NCBI RefSeq assembly: GCF_001420715.1
Contig: NZ_LJJC01000004.1
Location: forward strand, 2,634,185-2,698,184
DNA from: Heyndrickxia shackletonii
Lineage (GTDB): Bacteria; Bacillota; Bacilli; Bacillales; Bacillaceae_C
Direction of reading: 5' to 3'
DNA: 64,000 nt
Both the position numbers and the translations under genes were made by a program. The notes under the pieces are model-generated. The model saw only the letters and a program-made list of their open reading frames with translations, was not told the DNA's origin and ran no database searches. Shown one piece after another: positions 1 to 8,910 of this stretch (its first letter is position 1; each line of letters opens with the position of its first letter).

Positions 1-61
1 AACAGTGACGTTCATAGACTGAATCTGCCCGCAAAGTAAGTTAAATTAATAAAATAAATAA

Positions 62-91
62 ATCCCCTAAGAATCACCATTCTTAGGGGAT
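62..91 (-). terminator. intrinsic terminator of the DJ-1/PfpI gene
   Basis: A perfect 13-bp inverted repeat (62-74 with 79-91) has a 4-nt loop. Read on the minus strand it is followed by a T-rich run, just after the stop of the PfpI-like gene at 97. Confidence 0.85.
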
Positions 92-96
92 AAATA

Positions 97-648
97 TTAT
101 TTATTTAATTGTTTTATAAACTCTCTCATGAATCCAGGAAGATCTGGCCACGCATGACCGGAGACAAGATTTCCTTCGACATGAAGATGATTTTCGATGT
201 ATGTAGCACCTGTTGCTTCTACATCTGGCTTACAAGCAATATAAGCTGTTAATTCACGTCCTTCCATGTATTGCTTCACTGTTGTTAGGATAAGACTCGC
301 GTGACAAATCGCTCCAACTGGTTTCTTTGTTTCAAAGAAATGAGATACAATTCTAGGTACATTTTCATTTAAACGAATATATTCTGGTGCCCTTCCCCCT
401 GGAATAATTAGTCCGTCATATTCTTCAGGATTTACGTCTTCAAAGGCAACGGTTGATTCAATTAAATACCCCTTGCTTTCTGTATAAGTATCCCAGCCAA
501 TAAAATCATGCACAACTGTTTGAAGTTGCTTTTTCGATGGAGCAGCTATTTGAACATCATACCCTTCTTCTAAACAGCGAAAATAAGGATAATAGATTTC
601 AAGCGCCTCCACCGCATCTCCAGCTAATAACAATACTTTTTTTGCCAT
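97..648 (-). CDS. DJ-1/PfpI family protein
   Basis: A 183-residue single-domain protein of the DJ-1/PfpI class I glutamine amidotransferase-like fold. The nucleophile-elbow cysteine lies in AICHAS near residue 115, after a conserved LIIPGGRAPEY segment near residue 80. Family members include glyoxalase III-like enzymes, deglycase/chaperones and intracellular PfpI proteases; which activity this one has cannot be read from the sequence. An AAGGGGGAG ribosome site precedes the ATG. It is transcribed alone and ends at a strong hairpin. The family call is secure and the biochemical role is open; stress or aldehyde detoxification is the usual context. Confidence 0.9.
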   Translation of the reverse strand: MAKKVLLLAGDAVEALEIYYPYFRCLEEGYDVQIAAPSKKQLQTVVHDFIGWDTYTESKGYLIESTVAFEDVNPEEYDGLIIPGGRAPEYIRLNENVPRIVSHFFETKKPVGAICHASLILTTVKQYMEGRELTAYIACKPDVEATGATYIENHLHVEGNLVSGHAWPDLPGFMREFIKQLNK

Positions 649-765
649 GTAATGCTCCCCCTTTCAAATATTCATTTTGCCTATATTTATATATTCTAAA
701 AAAAGTTATACTTTCCTCTAATTTCAAAATTTTTTCAACATAAATTGTTTTTAGCCCAATAAAAA

Positions 766-795
766 AAGGCGAATGGTAGCAAATACCATTGCCTT
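766..795 (-). terminator. intrinsic terminator downstream of the MarR gene
   Basis: The stem 766-778 pairs with 784-795 (one bulged base) and is followed on the minus strand by seven T. It lies about 140 nt past the stop of the MarR-like gene and is the first good hairpin there. Confidence 0.7.
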
Positions 796-933
796 AATTA
801 AGTCAATTAAATAAATAGCAATCCCCAAATGCTATGAATAAAATATTAATAGAATTACAGTATTTTTCCTTTGCGTTGAAGCGCTTACGTTTTAATCTCC
901 TATGAAATACTCACCTAATATCTCTGTATATCA

Positions 934-1380
934 TTATATTTTTTCCTCTTGAAATTTCAATTTGGATAACACTAGTTTATGCAGTCTTAATAAATGTTGG
1001 ATCTCTTCTTCCGGTATTTCTAATAATCCGTTTAGCCTTGTTATCGTAGTATTGTCAGATGAAAAAATGGTTTCTAACAACTCCTCACCCTTTTTAGATA
1101 AAAGGAGAGAAATGGCTCTTCGGTCTGTATGCGGTATAACTCGTTCAACGAAATTATTTTGAACCAATCGATCGACTACACCGCTAACTGTGCTATTCGT
1201 AAGCCTTAACTTTTCTGCCAGTTCACTTAAACCAATATTAGGATTAAGATTAATATGATAAATTGTTTTTAATTGAACTACCGTTATTCCGTGTTTATCT
1301 GCTTCTAATTTTTCTAACTTATAGATTGCTCTGTTTATTTCTGAAAAAGATTCCAATATATTATTATTAAATGTATTCAT
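934..1380 (-). CDS. MarR family transcriptional regulator
   Basis: A 148-residue protein with the winged helix-turn-helix of MarR regulators. A dimerisation helix at about residues 8-30 is followed by the HTH (GLSELAEKLRLTNSTVSGVVDRL, residues 50-72, given here as its limits) and a wing containing the conserved DRRAISLLLS. MarR proteins bind palindromic operators as dimers, usually repress their own and neighbouring genes, and respond to phenolic or oxidative signals. No obvious target gene is adjacent: the PfpI gene follows at 286 nt beyond a hairpin. The start is supported by AGGGGA nine bases before the ATG. Confidence 0.88.
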   Translation of the reverse strand: MNTFNNNILESFSEINRAIYKLEKLEADKHGITVVQLKTIYHINLNPNIGLSELAEKLRLTNSTVSGVVDRLVQNNFVERVIPHTDRRAISLLLSKKGEELLETIFSSDNTTITRLNGLLEIPEEEIQHLLRLHKLVLSKLKFQEEKI

Positions 1381-1612
1381 GTTGGTCCCCTCATTACTAT
1401 TAATTACCCCATGACTTTTTTCTTAATTATGAGTTAGAGATTAACCATTAGCTTTCAACAACGCATTTCTATTTGAATATATCATAAATTCTCCAACCTT
1501 TTAACTAGGTGTCGCCATCATTTCACCAAGAATACAAAAAAAGTGCATGAATCTCTGCAGGATAAATGCACTAGTTATCACATTATGCGATTGAATGAAA
1601 AAATTAGTAGAA

Positions 1613-1637
1613 GGCTATCCCATCTCCTGGAATAGCC
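1613..1637 (-). terminator. weak terminator-like hairpin
   Basis: A 6-bp stem (1613-1618 with 1632-1637) lies just downstream of the small membrane protein gene on the minus strand. It is followed by a broken T-rich stretch, so termination may be inefficient. Confidence 0.4.
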
Positions 1638-1676
1638 ATTCTAACCATTATTGCAAACTTGAATTTCTTCTATTTT

Positions 1677-1874
1677 TTATATTAAATAAATGCAAACTAC
1701 TATCGCCCCTATAATAACAATAATGCCGAGAATAATATACATTAATAGAATGCGGGTTAAATTTCCTTTGGTTGCAGTGCTATAGTCTGCATCGGCTTTC
1801 CCTGCCACCATTAACGTTCCTACTAGAGCTGCAATCCCTACTACAGCAACTAAAATGTAAGCAACCATCATCAT
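1677..1874 (-). CDS. small two-helix membrane protein
   Basis: A 65-residue protein with two hydrophobic helices (about residues 3-23 and 42-64) joined by a short polar loop (ADADYSTATKGNLTR). A GGAGGTG site seven bases before the first of three tandem ATG codons supports it as a real gene. Similar tiny Bacillaceae proteins are sometimes named as possible contributors to bacillithiol synthesis (BshB3), but I cannot confirm that match. It lies alone between the MarR and MocR-type regulators. Function unknown. Confidence 0.65.
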   Translation of the reverse strand: MMMVAYILVAVVGIAALVGTLMVAGKADADYSTATKGNLTRILLMYIILGIIVIIGAIVVCIYLI

Positions 1875-2003
1875 GTCGATACACCTCCACCATCAATGAC
1901 AAGGTCCTTATTCTAAAATAAAATTTCCTTCTAGTATCATCATAATGGTGTATTCTTTAATTGAGACCATCCAATCCGTCAATAATATAGCCATCCACTT
2001 TTC

Positions 2004-3437
2004 TTATCTTGTTTTTTCGAAAGCATGAAACAAACGTTTCACACCCTGATGAATAGTATTTTCATCCCCTCTAGCATATGTGAGACGGATACATCCTTTT
2101 TCTGTACCAAGAGTACTGCCGGGTGCAAAGATTACTCCCTCTTTAATCGAATTTTCTAGAAGGAGATTCTCATTTACTTCATTTTTAAATTGACACCACA
2201 AATGAATTCCTCCCAATGGTTTTTGAAATTCAACATGACTTCCAAAATATTGAATTAGATTGCTCATTATTGCATCTCTTCGACTTTTTAACTCCCTTTT
2301 TAATAAATGAAGATGTTCTTCTAAGTAACAGGAGCTTAAAAATTGATTTCCAATCCATTGCGAGAATGTCGAATGCCCAAAATCAAACTGCTGTTTTGCA
2401 TCTGCTAATCGTTCTATTACTGGAGGTGGACCGATTATCCATCCTATTCTTAAACCAGGTGCCGCGATTTTGGATAAGGAACTAATATACAGCACATTTC
2501 CATTCACATCCATCGATTTTAATGTTGATGGATGTTCTTCTGTAAAAGATAACAAACTATATGGATCATCTTCGATTATAGGGATTCCAAATTCAGATGA
2601 GATATCCAATAATTCCTTTCTTTTATGAGACGGCATTAACGTCCCTGTCGGATTTTGATAAATAGGATTAGTAAATATCATTTTGATCCGATGCTTTTTA
2701 TGAATAGGAATTAATTCAGCAGGGTTCCATCCGCTTTTCTCTGCTGAAAGGTGGAATACTTTCAATCCAGCTGTTTTAAAGATAGGAAGACTAAAGCTAT
2801 AAGATGGGTTTTCTATCACCACAGCATCTCCAGGCTTTAATAAACACTGGATAATCAAATGGATAGCTTGCTGGGCACCCGAAGTGATAAGGATAGACTC
2901 AGGCTTCGTTTCTATTTTCCGATACTCTCGAACATGTTCGACTATGGTATTGCGCAAATCGATATTCCCTTGTGGATGATCATACCCTAAGTTCCCAGTA
3001 AACTTTGTTTTCATTAGAGTTTCCTGTATAAAATCATTAGGAAAAAGATCAGCGGATAGTTCACCGCTCGCAAGATTTATGAGATGATTTTCTTCCGTTT
3101 CTTTCCGGATGCGTTGCATGACTGGAATATTTGGTAAAAACGTTCCCGCTTCAATATATTTGTTCCAGCTGGGGATTCGCTTTTTCGTAAGTCCCCAAAT
3201 ATCCCTGCTGATAATGGTTCCGCTCCCCTTCTTGCGCTCCACCAGCCCACTTGCCTCTAATTCTGCATAAGCCGAAACGATTGTACTCCGATTTACACCT
3301 AATGCTTGCGCAAGAGTTCTTTCAGAAGGCAGTGGCTTATCTACCGGAAACGTACCGTCTGTTATACCGTTTTCAATATACTCTGATATTTGTATGTAAA
3401 TCGGAGTTTTCTTATTTCTATCTGGTTTCCAATCCAT
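2004..3437 (-). CDS. MocR/PdxR-type regulator (GntR HTH fused to aminotransferase)
   Basis: A 477-residue protein with the MocR architecture. A GntR-type winged HTH (about residues 10-75, with TLAQALGVNRSTIVSAY) is linked to a class I aminotransferase-like domain (about 115-470). The PLP Schiff-base lysine is K323 in SLSKIAAPGLRIGW, and NPTGT and EDDPY aminotransferase motifs are present. Family members sense PLP or amino acids and activate or repress genes for vitamin B6, GABA or taurine metabolism. No pdxST or gabT neighbour is present, so the ligand and target are unknown. It is divergent from yfmQ, which could share its control region. AAGGACAG precedes the ATG. Confidence 0.9.
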   Translation of the reverse strand: MDWKPDRNKKTPIYIQISEYIENGITDGTFPVDKPLPSERTLAQALGVNRSTIVSAYAELEASGLVERKKGSGTIISRDIWGLTKKRIPSWNKYIEAGTFLPNIPVMQRIRKETEENHLINLASGELSADLFPNDFIQETLMKTKFTGNLGYDHPQGNIDLRNTIVEHVREYRKIETKPESILITSGAQQAIHLIIQCLLKPGDAVVIENPSYSFSLPIFKTAGLKVFHLSAEKSGWNPAELIPIHKKHRIKMIFTNPIYQNPTGTLMPSHKRKELLDISSEFGIPIIEDDPYSLLSFTEEHPSTLKSMDVNGNVLYISSLSKIAAPGLRIGWIIGPPPVIERLADAKQQFDFGHSTFSQWIGNQFLSSCYLEEHLHLLKRELKSRRDAIMSNLIQYFGSHVEFQKPLGGIHLWCQFKNEVNENLLLENSIKEGVIFAPGSTLGTEKGCIRLTYARGDENTIHQGVKRLFHAFEKTR

Positions 3438-3687
3438 TTAACTGTCCTTCTTCCAAAATAATAAAAATTGCATCTTCTATCTTGATTGTAACGGAAATAA
3501 GATTGCCAAATACAAATCATTTTTGTCCTTTTTTGTAATTTTACTATTCTATTTCTACCTTTATAAGTGGTTGGTCTTATTTAAATGCAAATGGATGGTG
3601 TATTAAACTGGTTATTCTATTATGATGTTGAAATAGCAGAGTTCTGGTTATTACTATGTCTTGATTAACTGTAAGGAGATGATAAAA

Positions 3688-4113
3688 ATGACTTGGATGA
3701 TCGTACTTTCAATCGTTATTGCCAGTGCTGTTAAGATAATATTGACATGTCCACCTACCAGTCTTGTAGAGTGGTTTTTAAGTAAATTTGAAATCCATTT
3801 AAAACTCAATGACAATAATGATACTATTACGATGAACGGGATAATCTTAGAAGAACAAAAGAAGAAACAATTTATTCAAAGCTTTAACAAAGCCGTTTTT
3901 TTAGAGCGCTATTATATTTTCCAAGGAAACGAAAATGCATTTTTACAACCAAAAAATAATAGTTTACCATTTGTCATTGATACGAAAAGAGGGAAAAAAT
4001 CCATTAAATTATTTGTATATCGATATCATGATCATGTAGATGTTGTAAAACTGTGTAAGAAAAAAATAATCGCATATGGATTGCAATCTGAGTACCTTCA
4101 AAACTTGGAATAG
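3688..4113 (+). CDS. yfmQ: YfmQ family protein
   Basis: A 141-residue protein with one N-terminal hydrophobic segment (residues 1-20, MTWMIVLSIVIASAVKIIL) followed by a soluble domain of mixed alpha/beta character. It resembles the uncharacterised Bacillus YfmQ family, including the early TCPP motif. The ATG at 3688 is preferred over an in-frame TTG at 3661 because AAGGAG lies nine bases upstream of it. No function is known for the family. It stands alone, divergent from the MocR-type regulator, and is followed by a tandem repeat block. Confidence 0.75.
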   Translation: MTWMIVLSIVIASAVKIILTCPPTSLVEWFLSKFEIHLKLNDNNDTITMNGIILEEQKKKQFIQSFNKAVFLERYYIFQGNENAFLQPKNNSLPFVIDTKRGKKSIKLFVYRYHDHVDVVKLCKKKIIAYGLQSEYLQNLE

Positions 4114-4152
4114 CGCTTAAAAGGCAAACAAATAAAGGAACATCACTGGTGC

Positions 4153-4361
4153 TTAAAAATGGGATGAATTTTTCCTTGCGTCTGCCTTTTGAACACTTAT
4201 AAAGACCATTTGCTCTCGAATTTTTGCTTGGGTTGGTCTTTTGAACGTTTCTAAAGACCATTTGCAACCGGAATCTTCCTTGCGTTGGTCTTTTGAAACC
4301 TTATAAAGACCATTTGCTCTCGCATTTTGCCATGAGTTGGTCTTTTTGAGCACTTTTAAAG
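4153..4361. repeat. tandem array of a 52-bp unit with internal palindrome
   Basis: Three full units (4205-4256, 4257-4308, 4309-4361) and one diverged unit (about 4153-4204) repeat with a period of 52-53 bp. Each holds a GGTCTTT...AAAGACC inverted repeat (GGTCTTTTGAAC then TATAAAGACC), so each copy can fold. The array fills the space between the convergent yfmQ and YciI-like genes. A second copy of the family lies at 45039-45130, also between convergent genes. Open frames across the array are by-products of the repeat. Confidence 0.85.
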
Positions 4362-4374
4362 ATAATGTTATTTG

Positions 4375-4692
4375 TTATGTTAGGTTATCTTTGGTTTGTG
4401 GAATATCTATTAACCAATTATTCTCTTCGTTTGCTTCCAGTAGTTCACTGACTTCATAAGTGGCATAATAACCTTCTTTTACAAAGGGGTCACTTTCCAC
4501 TAGATTTATTGCTTCTCCCAAACTTTCACATAGAATGATTTGTATCGCTTTATCATTATCTTTGAAGGGTCCACAAATGAATAGTTTTCCTTCATCATTC
4601 ATTTTTCTAAGATGTTCAATATGCTGTATTAATAATTCCTGTGTTAGTTCCCCTGCCTTTTTATCTTTTAACATCACTACAAATTTTTTCAT
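4375..4692 (-). CDS. YciI family protein
   Basis: A 105-residue protein with a ferredoxin-like alpha/beta YciI fold: MKKFVVMLKDK strand, helix with HIEHLRKMNDEGKL, the conserved GPF (CGPFKDNDKAI) and the DPFVKEGYYATYEV tail typical of the family. YciI-like proteins are small possible hydrolases or dehydrochlorinase-like domains; a precise reaction cannot be assigned. The ribosome site is weak (GTGAAG). It is transcribed alone, and the repeat array follows its stop codon directly. Confidence 0.8.
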   Translation of the reverse strand: MKKFVVMLKDKKAGELTQELLIQHIEHLRKMNDEGKLFICGPFKDNDKAIQIILCESLGEAINLVESDPFVKEGYYATYEVSELLEANEENNWLIDIPQTKDNLT

Positions 4693-5037
4693 TTACTTCA
4701 CCCATTATCAAATAGAATTAGAACATTCATTCTTATCTAATATTCTATTTAACATCTTTTAACTGCGCAACTAACGAATGGATGACAGCACCGACTTTTT
4801 TAACTGCGACCTAACACCCATGTAATTTCCACTTTCATTAAAGTCCACCCTACTTTCTTCCCCTTTTTTTCCATCGCTACATTAACTATTCTTCCTATGC
4901 ATAAAGTTGGTATGAAGCAAGCTTTTTTCACAGGTAAATTGTAATAAAGGGGGAATCATTTTCTGTAGAAAAAGTATTACTGTTTCATTCACGTATCATC
5001 ATATTTTACTATTTTCCACAAAATCGGAGGGGAAAAG

Positions 5038-7131
5038 ATGAAAAAGCTAGTAAAAATATTTAGCTTTTCAATCATTATTTTTACTTTCATTCTTACTGGC
5101 GTACCAGAATGGGGAGCTAATAAAGCAAAAGCTGATGAACCATCTTCTACAAAATTAAATGATCTAGTAATAGATTTGAATGTCCCTCAAGTAAGCCGAG
5201 ATGTATTAAATAATAAACTGAAGTTAAATGCTCTTCATGTGTATAGCGATGGTAACTTTCTACTAGCCAACAAAAATATTACTTGGAAATCTTCCAATAA
5301 AAATGTAGCTTCTGTTGATCCAAGCGGTGAAGTGACTTTACTTGGGCATAACGGAAAGACTTTTATCTATGCAACTGATGGAAATTACCAAGATAGAATT
5401 TCCATTCAATATAAAGGTAATCAAGATAAAATAATCGTAGAAAAAGAGCATGGAAAACGCTATGACATTATTGGTAAAGCCATTAATCATATGACTGTGC
5501 CAGAAAAAGTTGGACAGATGTTGATGCCTGATTTTCGTACGTGGAAAGGGAAAAATGTAACAGAAATGCAGCCGGAAATTGCGCAGCTGATCAAGCAATA
5601 TCATATTGGCGGTGTTATTTTATTCCGTGAAAATACCGTTACAGCGGACCAAACAATCCGACTTACGAGAGCTTATCAAGATGCGGCTGAAAAATACGGG
5701 ATGCTAATTTCTGTTGACCAGGAAGGCGGTATCGTAACAAGGCTGCAAACTGGTACTGATTTTCCTGGGAATATGGCACTTGGGGCAACCCGTTCTGAAG
5801 AGCTGGCTGGTAAAGTTGGAAAAGTCATTGGCGAAGAGCTGGAAGCAGATGGTATTAACATGGACTTTGGCCCAGTAATGGACGTGAACGTAAATCCGGA
5901 TAATCCAGTTATTGGTGTTCGTTCCTTTGGTGCCGATCCTCAATTGGTCGCTGATTTGGGAAAGGCTTATCTCAATGGACTACATCAAACGAACACGGCA
6001 TCTACTGCGAAGCATTTTCCTGGTCATGGGGATACAGCAGTAGACTCCCACTTAGGTTTGCCGGAAGTTCCTTATGATATGGATCGATTGAAGCAAGTGG
6101 AGCTATATCCATTCCAACAAGCCATGAATGCCGGAATTGATGCTATTATGACAGCACATGTAACTTTCCCAAAAATTGATGATACAAAGGTAATTTCCCA
6201 AAAAGATGGTACAGAAATTTCGCTTCCTGCAACTCTTTCCTATAAAGTTTTGACAGGTCTAATTCGCGGACAAATGGACTTTAAGGGCGTTATTGTTACA
6301 GATGCCATGAACATGGGAGCCATTGTAGATAACTTTGGACCAGTGGATGCAGCTATTCGGGCAGTTAACGCGGGTGCTGATATTTTGTTAATGCCTGTTG
6401 GTGTGGAGCAAGTTGCGAATGGATTATATAATGCGGTATATTCGGGAGCTATCCCAGTTACCAGAATCGACCAATCTGTGGAACGTATTCTTACTTTAAA
6501 GTTAAATAGAAGTATTGTAAAACCGGAAGTGGAAAAAAATATAGACGATCAAGTTGCAAATGCATTAAAGGTTGTCGGCTCACCTGAGCATAAGCAAATT
6601 GAAAAGGAAGTCGCTGCTAAATCTATAACACTTGTAAAAAATGATCATCTACTTCCATTGAACGTGGCAAAAGAGGATAAAATTGCGGTTGTTGGCTATT
6701 CCGGATATTATGTACAATCACTTGTAGATGAAGTGAAGAAACATCATAATAATGTGACCTATATCAATACATCAACTACCTTGACAAAAGCCCAATTAGA
6801 TCAAATAAAAGATGCAAAATATATTATTGTTGGAACCTATACTTCCTCTGTTAGCGGCAGAGCACCTTCCGCATCACAAATGTTAATGACGAATCAGCTG
6901 ATTGCAACAGGCATTCCAGTTGTCGCGGTTGGCATCAGAAATCCATATGACATCATGTCCTATCGAAATGTCGGAGCCTATTTAGTTCAATATTCTTATA
7001 ATAAAGCTAGCTTTGAAGCATCTGTGAACACCATTTTTGGTGAAAATAACCCGACAGGAAAGCTTCCAGTAACTATCTACAATCAGGATGGAAGTATTTT
7101 ATATAATATTGGTCATGGATTGGAATATTGA
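5038..7131 (+). CDS. nagZ: secreted beta-N-acetylhexosaminidase, GH3 (NagZ-like)
   Basis: A 697-residue exported enzyme. A signal peptide (residues 1-32, KKLVKIFSFS then a hydrophobic core) is followed by a beta-rich Ig-like segment (about 45-130, with WKSSNKNVASVDPSGEV typical of bacterial Ig-like group 2) and then the GH3 TIM barrel. The catalytic KHFPGHGDT motif is near residue 325 and the nucleophile aspartate near residue 422 in VTDAMNMGA. A C-terminal alpha/beta domain extends to the end. Gram-positive NagZ removes GlcNAc from muropeptides outside the cell during wall recycling. B. subtilis NagZ is about 640 residues; the extra length is the Ig-like segment. GGAGGGG precedes the ATG. 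It is monocistronic and far from the nagA/nagB operon at 57-59 kb. Confidence 0.9.
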   Translation: MKKLVKIFSFSIIIFTFILTGVPEWGANKAKADEPSSTKLNDLVIDLNVPQVSRDVLNNKLKLNALHVYSDGNFLLANKNITWKSSNKNVASVDPSGEVTLLGHNGKTFIYATDGNYQDRISIQYKGNQDKIIVEKEHGKRYDIIGKAINHMTVPEKVGQMLMPDFRTWKGKNVTEMQPEIAQLIKQYHIGGVILFRENTVTADQTIRLTRAYQDAAEKYGMLISVDQEGGIVTRLQTGTDFPGNMALGATRSEELAGKVGKVIGEELEADGINMDFGPVMDVNVNPDNPVIGVRSFGADPQLVADLGKAYLNGLHQTNTASTAKHFPGHGDTAVDSHLGLPEVPYDMDRLKQVELYPFQQAMNAGIDAIMTAHVTFPKIDDTKVISQKDGTEISLPATLSYKVLTGLIRGQMDFKGVIVTDAMNMGAIVDNFGPVDAAIRAVNAGADILLMPVGVEQVANGLYNAVYSGAIPVTRIDQSVERILTLKLNRSIVKPEVEKNIDDQVANALKVVGSPEHKQIEKEVAAKSITLVKNDHLLPLNVAKEDKIAVVGYSGYYVQSLVDEVKKHHNNVTYINTSTTLTKAQLDQIKDAKYIIVGTYTSSVSGRAPSASQMLMTNQLIATGIPVVAVGIRNPYDIMSYRNVGAYLVQYSYNKASFEASVNTIFGENNPTGKLPVTIYNQDGSILYNIGHGLEY

Positions 7132-7680
7132 CGGGGAAAGGGCATCCTCTTTGTAAAATTAATAATAATAACCTCGCTAAACAATCATAAAAAAGAGCGT
7201 GTTTTGTAAAAAAAGATGGAACAAAACACGCTCTTCATATTATTAATTGACTCATTCTTTTATAAAAAATTTGATCATTTCCTTGCCTATGGTGTTTCCT
7301 TAACGCGCCCGTTTAAGGCAAAACAAAAGTAAAAAAAAGACATGCTGTTAGTTGCTTCAAACAGTAATTGTGAATAAATCAAAGCATTGTTCATCTTCTG
7401 AAAGAGAATAGTAATTAGGCTAAGAGATACTTTCATCAATTAACGATGCACATCGTTTCATTTTGTTTTTCAATGTTTTAACTCCAAACTGTTTAAAATG
7501 ATGGACAAGGGTCTATGGTAGTAGATAGACATGCATTTTCCGTTCGCAAAGGAAGACCATTTTGTTTTACCTGCGAGGGGGAGAATACAGTCTAGAAGGG
7601 AACTTAACGATGATAGTGTCACATCCGTAAAGCAAAAAATTCCGTTTATAAGCAATAAGTAATTTTAAAGAATGATATAC
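7132..7680. other. gene-poor spacer
   Basis: About 550 bp without a credible gene. It begins with the hairpin at 7193-7235 and contains a short imperfect hairpin around 7296-7319 (CCTTAA...TTAAGG around a CGCGCCCG core). No ribosome site plus open frame of useful length was seen on either strand. Confidence 0.6.
7193..7235. terminator. strong hairpin, probable terminator of the GH3 gene
   Basis: A perfect 15-bp inverted repeat (7193-7207 with 7221-7235). On the plus strand the U-tract is poor (CATATTATT), while on the minus strand it is followed by T4-5, so it may act in both directions. Confidence 0.7.
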
Positions 7681-8910
7681 TTATTTAAGTTTATAAAACT
7701 CTTTAAATGCAGCGGAGAGCTGATCCAGATTGCCATACACTTTTTCAAATGCTGACAGGGTTCTTTTATTCATCATATCTGATTTATGCTCATCCACGTT
7801 ATCGATATATTTACTTTGCTTCAATAATTTCTCGAATTTGGTCATTTTGTTGAAACCTTCTGTTTCAATGAGGAAATTTGTTACCAGGAAGCCGTAAGCA
7901 TAAACATTAATATCCTTATCATCATAAGAATCGATGTTTATTAATGTTTCAAGAGAATAATATCGATGCTTACATGCTGCAAGAACCTTTTCGATTGCTT
8001 TGTTTAACGATTTTTTATCTAATACAAGCTTCCCGTTTTCCTTTTTTACACCATTCTCCATATAGGTTGCTAACCCTTCTTGGAACAGTGACGTTAAATT
8101 ATCATTGGTAAAATCCATTAACATGCGATGGGTAAGTTCATGAGCGAAAATGGAGAAGGTGCGTTCAGGATTATCTTTTAGTAATAGTGTTTTAAACGAA
8201 CCATCCATGTCACCACTTTCCCCTGAAAGAGAAGGAAAAGGAACAGAAGCCGCTAATGCTTCTCTATTAGTAAAAAGCTTAACATCAACGTGGTCAGGGT
8301 TCCAACGGTAATTCTCCTTATAAAACTGAACAATTTGAAAAGTATCTTCAATATACTTTTCAGCTTCTCTTACGTTTTCGGGTAAATAGTAAAAGGTGAT
8401 GTTATCTTTATTCATGCTTTGGAAAGGCAAATCATTAATCTTCCATCCATCCGCTGTTTTGATAATTTGATATTGGATATGATTATTAGTAGGTTCACTA
8501 TTTTTGAACCCCATAGTTACAACAAAACTGATAAACCCTTGTGTTTCTGAGATTACTTGAATATCATATAGTCCAATGGAAAGGGTGGCTTCTTTTGTTT
8601 TGCCATATAAAATAGCTGCTTTAATCCATCTAGCCTGCTCTCTATAAAACAATGGGTTATCTGGATTTTGAAATTTCATAAACTCATCATAGTTTTTGTT
8701 TTTAACCGCTTCCTCCACGCCAAGAAAATACTGTTTTAATTCCGCTTCCAATTTTTCTTTATCTTGATCATTAAAGGTATCCTCTTTGTTTTTCGCTTTT
8801 TTTTGATGGGTCGCAGTATTTTCCTGTCCACTGCTGACTTTTTCTTGAGTACATCCCGTAGTTAAAATCAGTAAAAACATAATAAAAAGTGAATATAAAT
8901 ATTTTTTCAT
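7681..8910 (-). CDS. lipoprotein with gluzincin-type (peptidase MA-like) metalloprotease domain
   Basis: A 409-residue lipoprotein. A short signal peptide ends in the lipobox LTTGC (Cys20), followed by a charged linker. The N-terminal half resembles a beta-sheet accessory domain. The C-terminal half has HELTH at residues 257-261, the zinc-binding HExxH motif, and EGLATY about 20 residues later, supplying the third ligand expected in gluzincins. It is therefore predicted to be an active membrane-anchored zinc peptidase on the outer face. The substrate is unknown. GGGGGAG precedes the ATG. It is monocistronic. Confidence 0.82.
   Translation of the reverse strand: MKKYLYSLFIMFLLILTTGCTQEKVSSGQENTATHQKKAKNKEDTFNDQDKEKLEAELKQYFLGVEEAVKNKNYDEFMKFQNPDNPLFYREQARWIKAAILYGKTKEATLSIGLYDIQVISETQGFISFVVTMGFKNSEPTNNHIQYQIIKTADGWKINDLPFQSMNKDNITFYYLPENVREAEKYIEDTFQIVQFYKENYRWNPDHVDVKLFTNREALAASVPFPSLSGESGDMDGSFKTLLLKDNPERTFSIFAHELTHRMLMDFTNDNLTSLFQEGLATYMENGVKKENGKLVLDKKSLNKAIEKVLAACKHRYYSLETLINIDSYDDKDINVYAYGFLVTNFLIETEGFNKMTKFEKLLKQSKYIDNVDEHKSDMMNKRTLSAFEKVYGNLDQLSAAFKEFYKLK

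Noticed and set aside
1-96. Gene at the left window edge
   Set aside because: The first 60 bases hold no continuous frame that joins a recognisable protein; only the terminator at 62-91 is supported.
876-890. Catabolite-responsive element (AAGCGCTT core)
   Set aside because: The centre matches but the outer TGA/TCA positions do not, and it lies downstream of a gene rather than in a promoter.
4004-4353. Open frames of 66-87 codons across the minus strand of the repeat array
   Set aside because: They are shadows of the 52-bp tandem repeat, with repeated peptide blocks and no ribosome sites.
4153-4361. CRISPR array
   Set aside because: Units are 52-53 bp, contiguous and without unique spacers; no cas genes are nearby.
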